Below are positions 45,293 through 57,267 of a DNA stretch of 64,000 bases, piece by piece. The position numbers were made by a program, and so were the translations under genes. Under the pieces are notes generated by a model. That model did not search any database. It was not told the DNA's origin and was given only the letters and a program-made list of their open reading frames with translations. This stretch comes from Halichondria panicea (Eukaryota > Porifera > Demospongiae > Suberitida > Halichondriidae): contig NC_087377.1 of the NCBI RefSeq assembly GCF_963675165.1, positions 393,501-457,500 of the forward strand, in the 5' to 3' direction. Each line of letters begins with the position of its first letter. Position 1 is the stretch's first letter.

Positions 45293-47050
45293 GTACAGCA
45301 GCCATTCAGTGTTAGGTAGTGCCAGACCATCAAACCATCGCCTTGTCCATCCATATATACACAACCATCAACCTACACAGAGAGCATGAGAGACTTGTCA
45401 CACAACATAGCTAGCTACTTATCTGTGTGTATGTGGCTCCTCCACAACCGTCAACCTACACAGAGAGCATGAGAGACATGCCACACGACATAGCTAGTTA
45501 CTCATCTGTGTGTATGCTGTTACAGTGGCTCCTCCACACAATCAACCTACACAGAGAGCATGAGAGATACTGTACACAATGGAACTACTTTTGCTGTGAA
45601 GAGACATCCACCTACACACCATAGAAGCCAGCCATACTTATCTTTATTGTCTCCACTCTGCGCACTTAGGCCCGGGTCCAGATTTCAACACCAAAATTTA
45701 CACTATGTTCATACTGCTGTATTATTTGCAATATACAGTGTATGCTGCATCAAAATGATCCAAAATGAAGCTCAATGTTTTCTTTTTCCAAAAAACTAAT
45801 TAGCTTAATTCAATTATGCTAATCAGTCCCATAAATGGTGATGACGTCATGCCACTTTCAGAAAGAGAAATGCAAATACGGCGTTGAAGATGCCAAGATC
45901 AAGCTTCAAAAACAAGGCTAGATGAACATCTCATAGCTAGGTACTAGTATCCTTGATGGGAAGAGTAAGAGTTATTGTATTCTTGAGATACACAAAATAG
46001 CCTACCTCTAGAGTGGCTGTCAGAGCTAAAGAAGCTAGCATAGCTAAGAAAGTTTTGGACATTTTTACTTCCCATCAAGGAAACATAATCATAACAAGAT
46101 ACTCTATCTTTTGAGGGCCTAAACAGCTACTCTTACCTTGTTTAAGTCCGCCGTATTTGTTGCCAAAGATAATCTATAATAGTTCTAGCAGCTAGCTAAG
46201 CAAATACATTGACCTTATGACGTCATGTGCAATGAATAACATTAATAAACATTATGAATCTCATTAACACTACATGATCTACATCATCTACATAAAATGT
46301 AGGCAATGAATAAAATTAATCTTATCAGTGCCTGACCCAGGCCTTAACTGCACAGAGCATATATAGCTGCACACAAAACAATCAAGAGACACTATAAATG
46401 ATAGTAGTGGGCGTTGAGATCTGAGCCCCTCCCCCACATCTCCAGTCAAGCCCCTCCCCCTTCAGTACCTGCAATACATTATACAGTGATGAGGTTAGTA
46501 ATCCTCCCTGGGTCCCAGAGCAGCATGGCTTGTCTGTACCTGGAGGAGAGAGGAGACAAAAGCAGTGAGACAATGGAACACTAGCTATAGTACAGTAGCT
46601 AGTAGGAGGAGCTGTGTGTGTGCATCGTGGCTGCAAGAGAACAAGCAAATGCATGGTTACATTGAGAGCAGCAGTTCAAACAAAACCATCCACTCCACAC
46701 AATACAATACCAGCCAATCACCACCACAGCTGACAACCATCAGCCTAGTATTATCAATACACACACAATACATAATTATAACACCAGACAACAAAATTAC
46801 ACCCATAGCTGTTTGTGCTGTGCAGGGAACCGGAAGAGATGAGAAATTCCCACAACAACAAATCAATTCAACAGCGAAGACCACCAATTAATTCAGATCA
46901 TTATTATCATCATAATACCAGACCAGGAATGAATGCACTCCTGACCAGACAAATAATTATAATCAAATCACACATCATCACCAAACCAGACTGTGCAACA
47001 AAATTTCGCAACCACAACAACCAATCAAATCATCCACAGAAGGTTTAGTT
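45293..47050. repeat. Dispersed repeat, copy 2
   Basis: Homologue of 832-4572 without its two TIR insertions but with its own insertion at 45,656-46,357. It shows the unoccupied sites ATCAAACCA (about 45,343) and CACTCCACACAATAC (about 46,689). Confidence 0.8.
45656..46357. mobile_element. Palindromic TIR element, 702 bp, copy 1
   Basis: Ends CTCTGCGCACTTAGGCCCGG and the inverse of CCAGGCCTTAACTGCACAGAG. The interior continues as a loose palindrome: GCAAATACGGCGTTG against CCGCCGTATTTG, ATCCTTGATGGGAAG against CTTCCCATCAAGGA. It is nearly identical to 62,316-63,018. The unoccupied host sequence TGTCTCCATAGCTGCAC is at about 2507. No coding capacity. Confidence 0.85.
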
Positions 47051-47561
47051 TCCTTGCACAATATTTGGTTGCCAAAATGATGATCACCTTTGAGAAAAAA
47101 TCACACACAAAACAAACACCAAATGCTAAAATCATAAAAACTGTTCTAAAAATTAAATTCTACACTATTTTTACCCCTGGGAACAGCTGTTGTTTGCTAG
47201 ACTCTTCCAGGGCTTGCTGTGGAAAGCCCTTCTTGTTCACTCACTTTCTAGTCCTGTTTCTTACCATTGAATTTACTGTAAGAAAATACTCCCACTCACT
47301 ACTTTCAGTCTGACATCTCTACCAATAGGTGTCAGCTGCAGCAGTCCTGGCTGCTAAAGAATCTGGGTGGGGCTGCTGTTGGACTGAAGCTAGGACGCCT
47401 TCTAATTCTATCCACCTTCAAGGTACCCATATAAAGTGAAAAGCTTATATCATACAGAAATTTTTTTGATACAGACGCTTGAATACTACTGTTGTTTTTA
47501 TACCACCCAACAAACACAAAATATTTATAACATGAACAAACATTTTTTAATAATAATATAG
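47051..47561. other. No gene seen; may include the 5-prime end of the piggyBac relic
   Basis: No TTAA-flanked terminal repeat could be paired with one beyond 49,150. Confidence 0.4.
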
Positions 47562-49148
47562 AGCTGCAGGCCAAGAGGCCACACTGGACCACGGAGGAGG
47601 TTCTACAAGACATCTTGAATGATGAGGAACCTACAGAGGAGTGGGAAGAGGATATGGAAGAGGTAACAGCGGACAGGGATGAGCCAGTCATGCACGGCAG
47701 TGACAAAGAATTTTCTGATTGGGATGAAGGTGGGGTCTAAAACTAAACTGAATACCGATATAATTTATTTTACAACGTACATGTAGAAATGGAGCCCCCG
47801 TCAACAGACAGCAATCCTGCACAAGGTAAATTAAATTGTGACAGTGCCAATGAAAAGGGACCTTAACGCGGCAATAATTAAATTAAGCTATAGGCCAATT
47901 TAGTAGAAATGAAAAACATGGGCAAAAATTTTTTTTTTCACAGGTGCTAACTTCAACCCTTCCTCTACCTACCTGTAAAGTCTCTACGAAGCTTTAAACA
48001 GGTCAAGCGCGGACGTTGAAGAAACTCACCGAACGCTCATTTTGAAATTTACTGTCTACGTGAGTATTATTGTTAATTATTTTTAACAATAATTTATTAA
48101 TAATTATAAGGTTAACAATTTGTACCAGCTATTGATAAATCCATTCCTAGACGACACAAGTGACGACACAAGTGGTCCAAGCAACTCGTCACACGGTTTG
48201 TGCAATGTTATGAAGTACAATTACAATCAGTTAGACTACCACACAAAACTAATGTACAGGTAATTATTATTACCCTCACATTTATTTAGGCAATGAGCAA
48301 CCTACCTGGAGGAGTGAATTGCACACCCTGACTATCAAGTCATTTGAGTCAGCAGTAGGACCAACAGTGGACATCTCAGAGAGGCCAGAAGAAGTGTTTC
48401 TGCTATTTTTTAACAATGATCTGCAGGAACACATTGTGTGTGAGAGCAACAACTACGCTAGACATGTAATGGGAGAGGAGGCATACCGAACGTGGACTCA
48501 ACACACAGTTTAAGAGCTCTGGGCCTTCTTCGGATTCTCCATCCTCATGGGACTCAATCACCTGCCATCGATCAATGACTATTGGAGCCGAGACCACTAT
48601 GCACCCATCGCCGATGTAATCTCAAGGCAGAGATTCCGTGATATCTCCCAGTATCTGCACTTCGTGGACAACGACCATCTTGTTCCACGAGGTGACCCCT
48701 CGTACAATCGGTTAGGGAAGATCCGCCCCCTCATTCAGCACCTGGGTGAGAGGTTCGAAGCTTTGTACAACCCTACACAGAATGTAGCAGTGGACGAAGC
48801 AATGATTAAGTTTCAGGGGCAGTCTTCCTTAAAGCAATATAATATGCCTATGAAACTGATCAAACGGGGGATCAAGGTATGGGTATTGGCAGATAGTGCT
48901 AACGGCTATTTCCACAAATTTGACATATACACGGGGAAGCAAAAGAAGAGACAGGTTGGACTTGGTGAGTATGTTGTCAAAACATGTGCCTGCAACCACC
49001 TGCAAAGAGATGTAAACGGGGATGGTGTGCGTTCTGCTGGAAGGACTCCAACAAGAAGACTGACAGATGTAACGAGTGTGGTGTCTGGCTCTGCCATGGT
49101 GGAAACCCAACATCAGACTGTTTCTATTTGTGGCATAAGAACTTGTAA
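47562..49148 (+). pseudogene. piggyBac transposase pseudogene with internal deletion
   Basis: The first exon (about 47,562-47,729) encodes an acidic N-terminus (TTEEVLQDILNDEEPTEEW) like exon 1 of the intact copy. Further small exons lie near 47,789-47,825 and 48,152-48,197. The main exon (from about 48,290) reads SFESAVGPTVDISERPEEV, then an in-frame TAA at 48,511, then continues open with INDYWSRDHYAPIADVISRQ and NVAVDEAMIKFQGQSSLKQY (first catalytic aspartate). After EYVVKT (about 48,983) the sequence jumps straight to the cysteine-rich C-terminus in another frame (CAFCWKDSNKK, CNECGVWLCH, DCFYLWHKNL). The stretch holding the second and third catalytic aspartates is missing, so it cannot encode an active enzyme. 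It is clearly a different family from the intact element. Confidence 0.85.
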
Positions 49149-49467
49149 ATATTATAATTATTATCTTATTTACTGTTTATGATAATTATTATTTATTAGT
49201 ACGGCTTCATTATAGTCACATGATGTACGCTAATGATACACACTAATCATTATAATTATTTAAAGCAACAAAGCTACGCGTACATATATACGTACTGCAT
49301 CGCTCGGTAGATTAATAATACACAGCCTATCACTCACCTTGTGACACGTACGTTTGGTTGACTGCTCCACCACCTGAGAATCACACGCATCTGTGATCCA
49401 GCAATACTCTGTACACACAAAGAAAGATGATGAAGGGTTCTTAGTACTACAAATTCTAGATACAATG
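49149..49467. other. No gene seen
   Basis: A+T-rich DNA after the pseudogene; no terminal repeat recognised. Confidence 0.4.
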
Positions 49468-49930
49468 AAAGCACCGCAGGTGCTGATGCCTCGGTGGAGA
49501 TACCAAAGCTACATAACATAAAGCTACTAATAGCTACTAATAGCACATGATAAACAATTTAATTTTGCTGAGTTGGTAATGATCGACCGTGATTGTTGTT
49601 AAAAACGATTGATGCCCAAAAGTTCAAGTCTAAAGCTGCATTCAAGTAGCAGAGCCTTGCAGCTCTCTTCTCACTCTTGCAGCTACCAATAGCTAGCGTT
49701 CTATAGTGCAGAGCTAACTACTAAGTAGAGTAGCAACACTCGGTAAACAAGTTTGGCTACATGCTCTTCTGAAAAGGCTGCAATGGCATTCCAAGTAAGC
49801 AAAACTAGGCATAACTCGAGAACGAAGCATTATTTGGCAAATCCACGAATTTAAATCCATGACTAGAAGCCTATAGAAACTCTTAATTGCACTTGATTCA
49901 TCCTTGAGCAGCTGTAGCAGTCTACACACA

Positions 49931-49962
<32 letters not shown>

Positions 49963-49968
49963 CACACA

Positions 49969-50009
<41 letters not shown>

Positions 50010-50042
50010 CCGTATACCTCGCTTGCGCATGCGCACCGAGGC
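49468..50042. repeat. Dispersed repeat with CA tract, copy 2
   Basis: Homologue of 24,272-24,735, then CACG/CA microsatellite 49,924-50,007, then TACCTCGCTTGCGCATGCGC followed by ACCGAGG, as also found after the CA tract at 25,868. Confidence 0.8.
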
Positions 50043-50854
50043 TATCTGCCATTCAGGCTGTATTATTTTATCAAAGTGTATCATAGGCCCTAAAGAATAC
50101 TCTAAACATCACTACAGTCAACATACAGCTTAGGAAGCTTGGTAGAGCTGGGCCACTGCAAGTGTTTCTTCGTTCACAGTCACACACGAGATCACATTTG
50201 TATATAAGCCACACCTAGTACATACAGTACCTGCACACAAAAAAAGGTGAAGCAAAGCTTCTTAGGAGTTTAAACTCTACAGCTGTGTGCTATATACCAA
50301 GCACAATTAGTATTAGACTGTATGAAGCTTCTAGAGAATCGAAAAAGCCAAGTAACAAAGTGGAATTATACGCAACTACTACTTACCACTTGACAGAAGC
50401 AGATCACAGCCAAATTTTTGAGATAGTAAGCGATTCGGGCATCATCTTGTAGATCTTTGACTGATCAACTTGAGCTGCAATAATTGATCGTGTATGTACA
50501 GTCTTGTAGCACTACTAAATACACACATTATCTCGCGCTGTTTCTGCAACACAGTGGTAGTAGAGTCCAGCGCCCTCTTCAGCTCCAACACTTTCCTCAA
50601 AATGTGCCTGCAACCACCTGCAAACAGTGAAGTTAATGGAGGTGTCCTGTACCTGGGGGATAGCAAACACAGGGGTCAAAGTGCACAGAATTGCAGGAGA
50701 ATTTGTAGCCATTTCAGCTTGTTGAGATTCAGTAGCAGTATGCAGTAAGCTGTGTAATGTGATAGGCTTTTCAATAACTAAATGGACAATCTCAACTATA
50801 CATAAAAGTGAGTTCTACTGAAAATTAATAAGTCATCAATTATTATTTGCCTAG
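50043..50854. other. No gene confirmed
   Basis: A minus-strand frame near 50,530-50,610 reads LELKRALDSTTTVLQKQREI, coiled-coil-like, and another (50,712-50,655) starts MATNSPAILCTLTPVFAIPQ before a GTACAG donor. They are in different frames, and no joining model could be shown. The TTTCTGCAACACAGTG unit of the 5656 array is present here once. Confidence 0.35.
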
Positions 50855-51286
50855 TAATATGTGACAGGGCCTAGGAAAACAACCCTTATGGAGCAAACTA
50901 ATAATGTTCAGTACACTACAAAGTAAAATATTTAGAGCTATTTTAGGATTTTGGTTTTCTTTCATAAGAAGTAACTTCAATATCTCCTCTAACTAAAAAA
51001 AAATTTTTTTATCCGAAAATTTTTTTGTATTAGCCGTTACAAGGCAGCCATTGAATTTTTTCATGCTGTTCTTGTATGCGGATAGAACTTTGAACATTAG
51101 TTTCTCAAAACGGTAGGTCAATACTGTCCCCCTTTCACCCGAAAATATTTTGGGGTAGGAAGGTGCAAAGTGAGTGATATTGTAATCAATTTGAAGCTTA
51201 AGCACTGCTTTATTTAATTAAGCAATAAAATACAATTAATTAGTTTGCTCCATAAGGGTTGTTTTCCTAGGCCCTGTCACATATTA
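50855..51286. mobile_element. MITE, 432 bp, 48-bp perfect TIR
   Basis: The left end TAATATGTGACAGGGCCTAG and the following 28 bases are the exact inverse of 51,239-51,286. ATAT stands just inside both edges and may be the target duplication. A minus-strand frame (51,205-50,993) is a by-product. A diverged relative is at 300-492. Confidence 0.9.
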
Positions 51287-51920
51287 AAGGTAGCGCTCAC
51301 CTTTCCCCTGAGTCAGAGTGTCGGTCCATTGTGTCCAGTGCACCGTGCTAGCTAGTAGGACCACTCCAATGGATGTGCTCTCAGAGCATTAGAACTGATG
51401 AAGCACATGGCCAGTGGGTAAAGATCGTCAAACCATTAGACAAAATATGTTTCATTTTGTAGATTTGATAACCCTTTGGACCTTTACCAGACACGCTCAC
51501 ACACAAGATGGAGACAGCTGGTGAGGAAAAGCGTTCACTTGTCCTTCCCTCTAGGAGCTTCCACAAGGCTGGATATCTGGTGGATACTCACCCAAAAGAC
51601 CAGTAGCAATGGATCACAAGGCAAAGAGCATTGCAGCGAGTACAAGTGAGTGGCTAGTCATGATCAAAAGTGTACCACCTAGTGTATAGGCTGCTTTAGA
51701 TGACTGGCATTCAATATCTGCTAATAGATATCGTTACTAGTGATCAAACTATACAGCCTCTGTGACAAATGCATCCATTGTTGCACATTTGTTGACCCGT
51801 TACTTCATTGCGTACAGTGCTAGTGATGGAGAGCACGAGAGGGGCGGAGTCAGTGACACCTTTCTATGACAACATATGATGGAGGAGTTACAAGGTGACA
51901 CTGTGGAGTTTGCGTACAAC
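51287..51920. repeat. Second copy of the 30,973-31,640 segment, with a broken exon
   Basis: Contains the METAGEEKRS exon from ATG 51,508, now interrupted by TAG at 51,604 (codon 33). It is cut at its right end by the 51,921 element. Confidence 0.85.
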
Positions 51921-52824
51921 CATAGATAGTAGAGGAAGGGGATTGGAAACGGGATCACGTGAGCTTATGCTTGCAACGTAAGGCCTCTGGGACCGTGCGC
52001 GTGGCAACAATAGACACCTTGAGGTGTGATTTTACTGGTTTTGAGGTCAAGAGAAGCTTTTGAAAAGAAGCAAATGAGAGGATACTAGGTAAGTAAATGT
52101 ATGAATAGCCCTAAAATTTGTCTTGAGGCATGGCTAGGTACAAAATGAAACATTATTACTAGCTAGAAGTCATGTTCACTCTTGGTAGCACACAAAATTT
52201 GAAGATTTTACAACACTTAGCTTCTTCTTTTTATTTGTGGGGTAAGAACTGACTTATGAATTGCATCTATTGTAAATGAATGGTCACAGTAGTAGTACAT
52301 GATGGTATTTTATTGCTTCAGCTATATATTGGAAGTGGGGATATCATACTTCTTGAGTTATTGACCAATTTGTTGATTTCCACTAGCCATCTTTGCGGGG
52401 TAGCATCTCCATAACTAAGCTGAGTTTATATTCGAGACTCGGCATTATTAAAGATCAATGTCCATATTATTGCTTCCAATCCATTAGATTTTGAAAATCA
52501 CTATTCATGCTCTGATTTTGTCACCGCAGTGTCGATGTGTGGCAAGAACTTGAACTGAGAAATCACTGGAAGAACATTGATAATTTATGTATAATTATGT
52601 TTAGATCATGCTTATACCTTTTGTTGATTGTTCATTGTTGTCTATGCATGATCATAAGCTTGCTTAAGCTTTTAGTTTAGCATAAACTGCCATTAGTGCA
52701 CAAAAAGTTTATTGCAAGCTCAGCACTTTAAGCTGCATCCATGGTCGCGGCTATAATTGAGGACGGTCCGTGTGAAATAGTGTTAATTGCCTGTGTTTCC
52801 AATCCCCTTCCTCTACTATCTATG
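51921..52824. mobile_element. Non-autonomous TIR transposon, 904 bp
   Basis: Perfect 30-base inverted ends: CATAGATAGTAGAGGAAGGG plus GATTGGAAAC, inverted at 52,795-52,824. Same family as 882-2270 by TIR. No matching flanking duplication: the right flank belongs to the gene B downstream region and the left to the 30,973-type segment, so the element sits at a junction between two duplicated blocks. No transposase. Confidence 0.85.
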
Positions 52825-52834
52825 ATTAAACTCT

Positions 52835-53113
52835 CTGATCATGAGGAGGCCACGTTGTTAACAAGAAGCTGCAACTGAAGTGATCCTGTACCCAACAATA
52901 ATGGTAAAGGGTCATTAAACTAGAAAGCTGGAAATGAAATTTTATAAAAATAGAAGGTGGTATAATCAAACACAGAACACAGAGCATTATAATAGTCAGT
53001 ACTTATAGTCAACACAGAGTTAGTTCTTTACTTGACATTCTTGCATGCTTCTTTACTTGACATCTTTATTCGTCCCTTTCAAGCAACTCCAGTATCTGTA
53101 TGAAAGCATGAGC
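52835..53113. repeat. Downstream flank of gene B shared with gene A
   Basis: Matches 9,660-9,955 closely, then diverges. Confidence 0.85.
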
Positions 53114-53324
53114 ACAATAAACTAGAGCCTTATAAGCAAAACATTGTGTGCAATGAAAATAGGGATCAGATTTATAATTATTCCAGTAATATCTGTATGA
53201 AAACATGAGTGCATGATACATGATTTAGGAGCCCTCAGGGCTAGTAGAACCATCAAGTACTTAGAATGCTGTATACTATTATTGCATGGCACTACTGACG
53301 AGCAAGCTCACAAAGGTATAATGG

Positions 53325-56300
53325 TCAAAGTGATGATTCACTAGGTAACTCACTGGTATACTCCACACAGGCCTTGTGAATGCTGCGAACTGCCTCTCCA
53401 TCCTCAATCTCTGAGGCAATTTCCACTAATCGACCGTAAGTAGCTGTTGAATTCGATGGATTGATTTGAAGAATATTTTTACTCTTCCACTTCTTTAGAG
53501 CAGCGTGAAATCTCTCTGAAACACCAACAAATATGTGATCGATATTCTCAACTTCAGTCTTGCTGAGGCCCAGCCTGTGCTTGTATGTGTCATAACCAGC
53601 AATCTCGGTAGACAACTGGAGAAGAGCTCCATTCGAGCACTCTTGACTCAACTGAGCTGCGGTCGCTGTCACTATCGTCGTCTCATGAACTGTAGAGATC
53701 AAAATACCTCATCAATGACATGCAACGCAAGTAGTAGCATAATTAGAAATGCAAATACTCCATCACTGTCACATGATACACATGTATACACAATGCAACT
53801 GTCAAAGCTACTCGAACCACTTTGGACTATAATTATACTGAAGATGGTTAGATTGACTATAATTATGTGATGCATAACATGATCACATTCCCATGAAGTG
53901 GTTCCCTAATTAAGCTTAATCCTAATCAATCATGTGAACAAATGCTAGAATTGGGCAGGGAAAGCACCAAATAGCACGGAAACAAGCAAGTATAATTATA
54001 GGAGAGAACCAACCAATGACACAATGACATTGACAGTATCACAATTAAGTACAATTAAAATAGCAAACACTTAATGCTGTACTTATAGTACAATTCACTA
54101 TAAGAAGTAGTATAACTCACTGGTATGCTCCACACAGGCCTTGTGAATGCTGCGAAATGCCTCTCCATCCTCAATCTTGGTAGCAATCTCCACTAATCGA
54201 CCGTAAGTAGCTGTTGAATTCAATGGATTGTTAAAAATGATGCTTTTACTCTTCCACTTCTTTAGAGCAACGTGGAATCTCCCAGGGATATTATTAACGG
54301 TGGTAGGATTCTGATCGATAGCGTCTATCTCAGCATCACTGAGGCCCAGCCTGTGTTTGTATCTGTCATAACCAGCAACCTTGGTAGACAACTGGCGAAG
54401 AGCTTCATCTGAGCACTCTTGATTCAACTGAGCGGCAGTCGCTGTCACTATCATCTGATGTGGTTGAACTGTACAGATAAACATAATTATGTTCTAAAAA
54501 TAATAATAACGCATAATTATTATAGTCAATCATGTACTTACAGTAGCTGTGAAAATACTATGTGGAGTGGCTAGTTGAGTGTATATATTTAAAGAAGATG
54601 ACAGAATCATTTGTTTCATTATTTTCAACTGTAATGATAGATCATACCTTGTACAGTTCCATCATTCTTCGGAACCTTTGACAGAGTTTCAACTGATGGC
54701 AATGATATTTTGCGCTGGCCTGAGGCTGCAGGAATATATAGATACAGTGCCGTGTCATCTTTTACAAATTAAGTTGTTACACTGACAGCATGTGCTACAT
54801 TGAGAGACCTACGTACATGTACATGTACATGTCCAGTAATATATAGTTATGTTATAGCATGATCTCACGTATACGTTCCACAGAAGTCTCACTGCTCAGA
54901 ACTGTTGGTTGTGATGATGCCACACTGGCGACACTCATAGATGGACAACACACCGAGAGCCAATCTTTGTGACCGTTTCCTAACTTATACATCATCCGAT
55001 TGCGTTGAGTACACCTCATAGAAGTGCCCTTACCCAGAACACGAGCTGGGTGGTGGGGCACTTGGGGACTTGGACTTGCTTCAGTAGAGGGCAATTCATG
55101 GGGACACAAAAATGCAACTTCAGGGTCCTCATACGTATATTTTAGGGCTTTGTAAGCAGATCGAAGACCAGAGTGAACGTTTTCATATATCAAAGACAGC
55201 ATTTCTTTTCGATTGTTACTGGAATGAATTTCGAGGAATGAAAACCCGTCAATTAGCGTGATAAAACAATCTTCCTCTCGATGAACGAATTGTACAAAGT
55301 TTCTACTCGGCTGGTGATCCTCCATTTCAATTTCCCATTCACATTCTTTAATTAGGTACACTTGTAGACAGCAAAACACTCCACAGCACTGCCAGTTGCT
55401 TTTAAAGTATAAAACAAGTGGAATTAAACCGGTCTTAAGCAAATCAGCCCGTTTGTCATTGACTTGAGTTGGTGGGAGCAAGGATAGAAGTGATGGCATA
55501 TAGAAACGCTTGTCTTGTCCTCGTGAGAATAAACGAAATGGTGTGGCTATCAGCAAGTGCTTGAATACTTCAATGAGATGAGTAGGCGCAAATAGTCCAT
55601 CGACGTAGTGCTTTTCAAAATTCTTATCAGATAAAAGTTCAATCGTAATAATTCCTTTATTGGTAAATTTTAACCATTTTCCAGACCCGTGTATTGGAGT
55701 GTTACTTCCTCGCACATATGCAGCATACTCGACAAGCTCTGTAACTTTATCGAGAAGCACTTGAGTATCACAGAACACCACATTTGGAAGAATTTCAGGA
55801 TAATAGTGAAAGATGTGATGCTCATGGAAGAATTTCAAAGCTTCAAAAAGTGCATCTTCGTGAAAATTATGTAGCGTTTTTGCAATTTCTACACATTCGG
55901 TCTTGCTTAAAACTTGTCTGTTTTGTTCGTTTGAAACCTTCTCGACAATAATTTCCAAAACAAACCACCAAAAAGGGACCAAGATTTCAATATTATTCAG
56001 CTCTTCGTGAACATATTCACGAATTGCCATTGCCACTTCTTTACTGGCAGAATCGCAGTGCTTGCAATCGACAGGAAATATAATTTCTTTTTTCAGACCC
56101 AAATTGAAAAACATGGTCAACTCATCATTCTCCACAAAGTTTAACAAAGTTTTATTCTTGTCGGATAGTGTTTCCTTGCATTCAGATTGATGGTCTTTGT
56201 GAGTACCAATGCATACCAGCTTGCAGTTTTCATTGTGAGATTGAATTGACTGCACGAGATACTTGAAGTTATCCAGAACTGAGAGATGTGACTTGAAACC

Positions 56301-57037
56301 TTCACCAACTGGCTTATCGTCCTTGTAGTATTCAACCAGTGAATGATCGTCAAGGCAGTCAGAGAGACGAAGAATGTACAAAGCTACAGAAATCTTGGGC
56401 ATGAAGAGTGGCAGTAGATTATGAAAGTGTGGTTGCCCACCGCTATCGATTATGTAGATCCAATGAGATCCAAACTTTTCTTGAACAGCAGTACGATCAG
56501 CATCAGAAAATTGCTGTATATTCGCTATGACATTCGAAACAGTGCTAAGAAATTTACTCTTTTTTCCCTCTTGCATTAAATTTGCTCCTACTGATGGTTT
56601 AGAAGTTGCATCAACTGGCGTACTTGATTCATTGCTAGGTTCAAGTTGCTTCAGAGCAATACTGAGTTCTTGTGGGATATCAAATGCTTTAGAGTTAGAA
56701 TCTGAGCTGGCTACATGAGATTTAATAGCATCAGCAACGATGTATTGTAGGTCATCACTAGATACTGGTTTCCATGTTCTAGAGGGATCTTCTTGAGCTT
56801 CCATTTTTATCTTTGTAGTGCCACGAATTTGTCGAATACATATCCTGTCTGCTGTGCTAGCTAATGGAGTGCTATTTCGATCTATAGGAGGAGGCAGTCC
56901 CAGAAGGAGATGTTTAGTGGAGGTTTTACCAGTGCCAGCCATTCCAAAGAATAAGATATTGGTAGTGTTCACACGGACAAATCCAGCCTTCATGGCTTCA
57001 TTAAGAGCTTGCTCAGACTTGGAGGATTCATTGAGGG
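53325..57037 (-). CDS. Gene B: ROC/COR-like GTPase with a different pair of death-fold domains
   Basis: Exons: 57037 to 54875 (or 54869), 54725-54648, 54468-54121, 53689-53325; introns are all phase 1, giving at least 984 residues. The body is closely similar to gene A, with P-loop FGMAGTGKTSTK (about 56,920-56,950), DSGGQ (about 56,430) and THKD (about 56,195), and the same COR-like stretches. Differences include insertion of FDIPQELSIAL-side residues and loss of part of the linker. The hinge exon (PSGQRKISLPSVETLSK) matches that of gene A minus three codons at its start. The last two exons encode duplicated modules: YDRYKHRLGLSDAEID, FHVALKKWKSK, ATYGRLVEIATKIEDGEAF; and YDTYKHRLGLSKTEVE, FHAALKKWKSK, ATYGRLVEIASEIEDGEAV. 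These read as death-fold domains but are not the WFELGLALG type of gene A. The terminal exon runs through the position of the donor used by its sister exon and stops at TGA. Confidence 0.8.
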
Positions 57038-57267
57038 CTAAAATAATAGGAATACAGACTGAAACCTGAAACACAGTATATACTCGACTATATGTACCCT
57101 TGTGTGAGTCACGTACTTCCCTTGAAAATGTACCCACTACGTATGTACAGTAACAGTACCTTTCTCACAGTTTATATACAAAAACAAGTCAAATGTATAC
57201 ACAGCAGGAGCGCATGGATATTCATCATTTCTTTAATATTAATTTTTCATTTCCCTTGTTAGTATTA

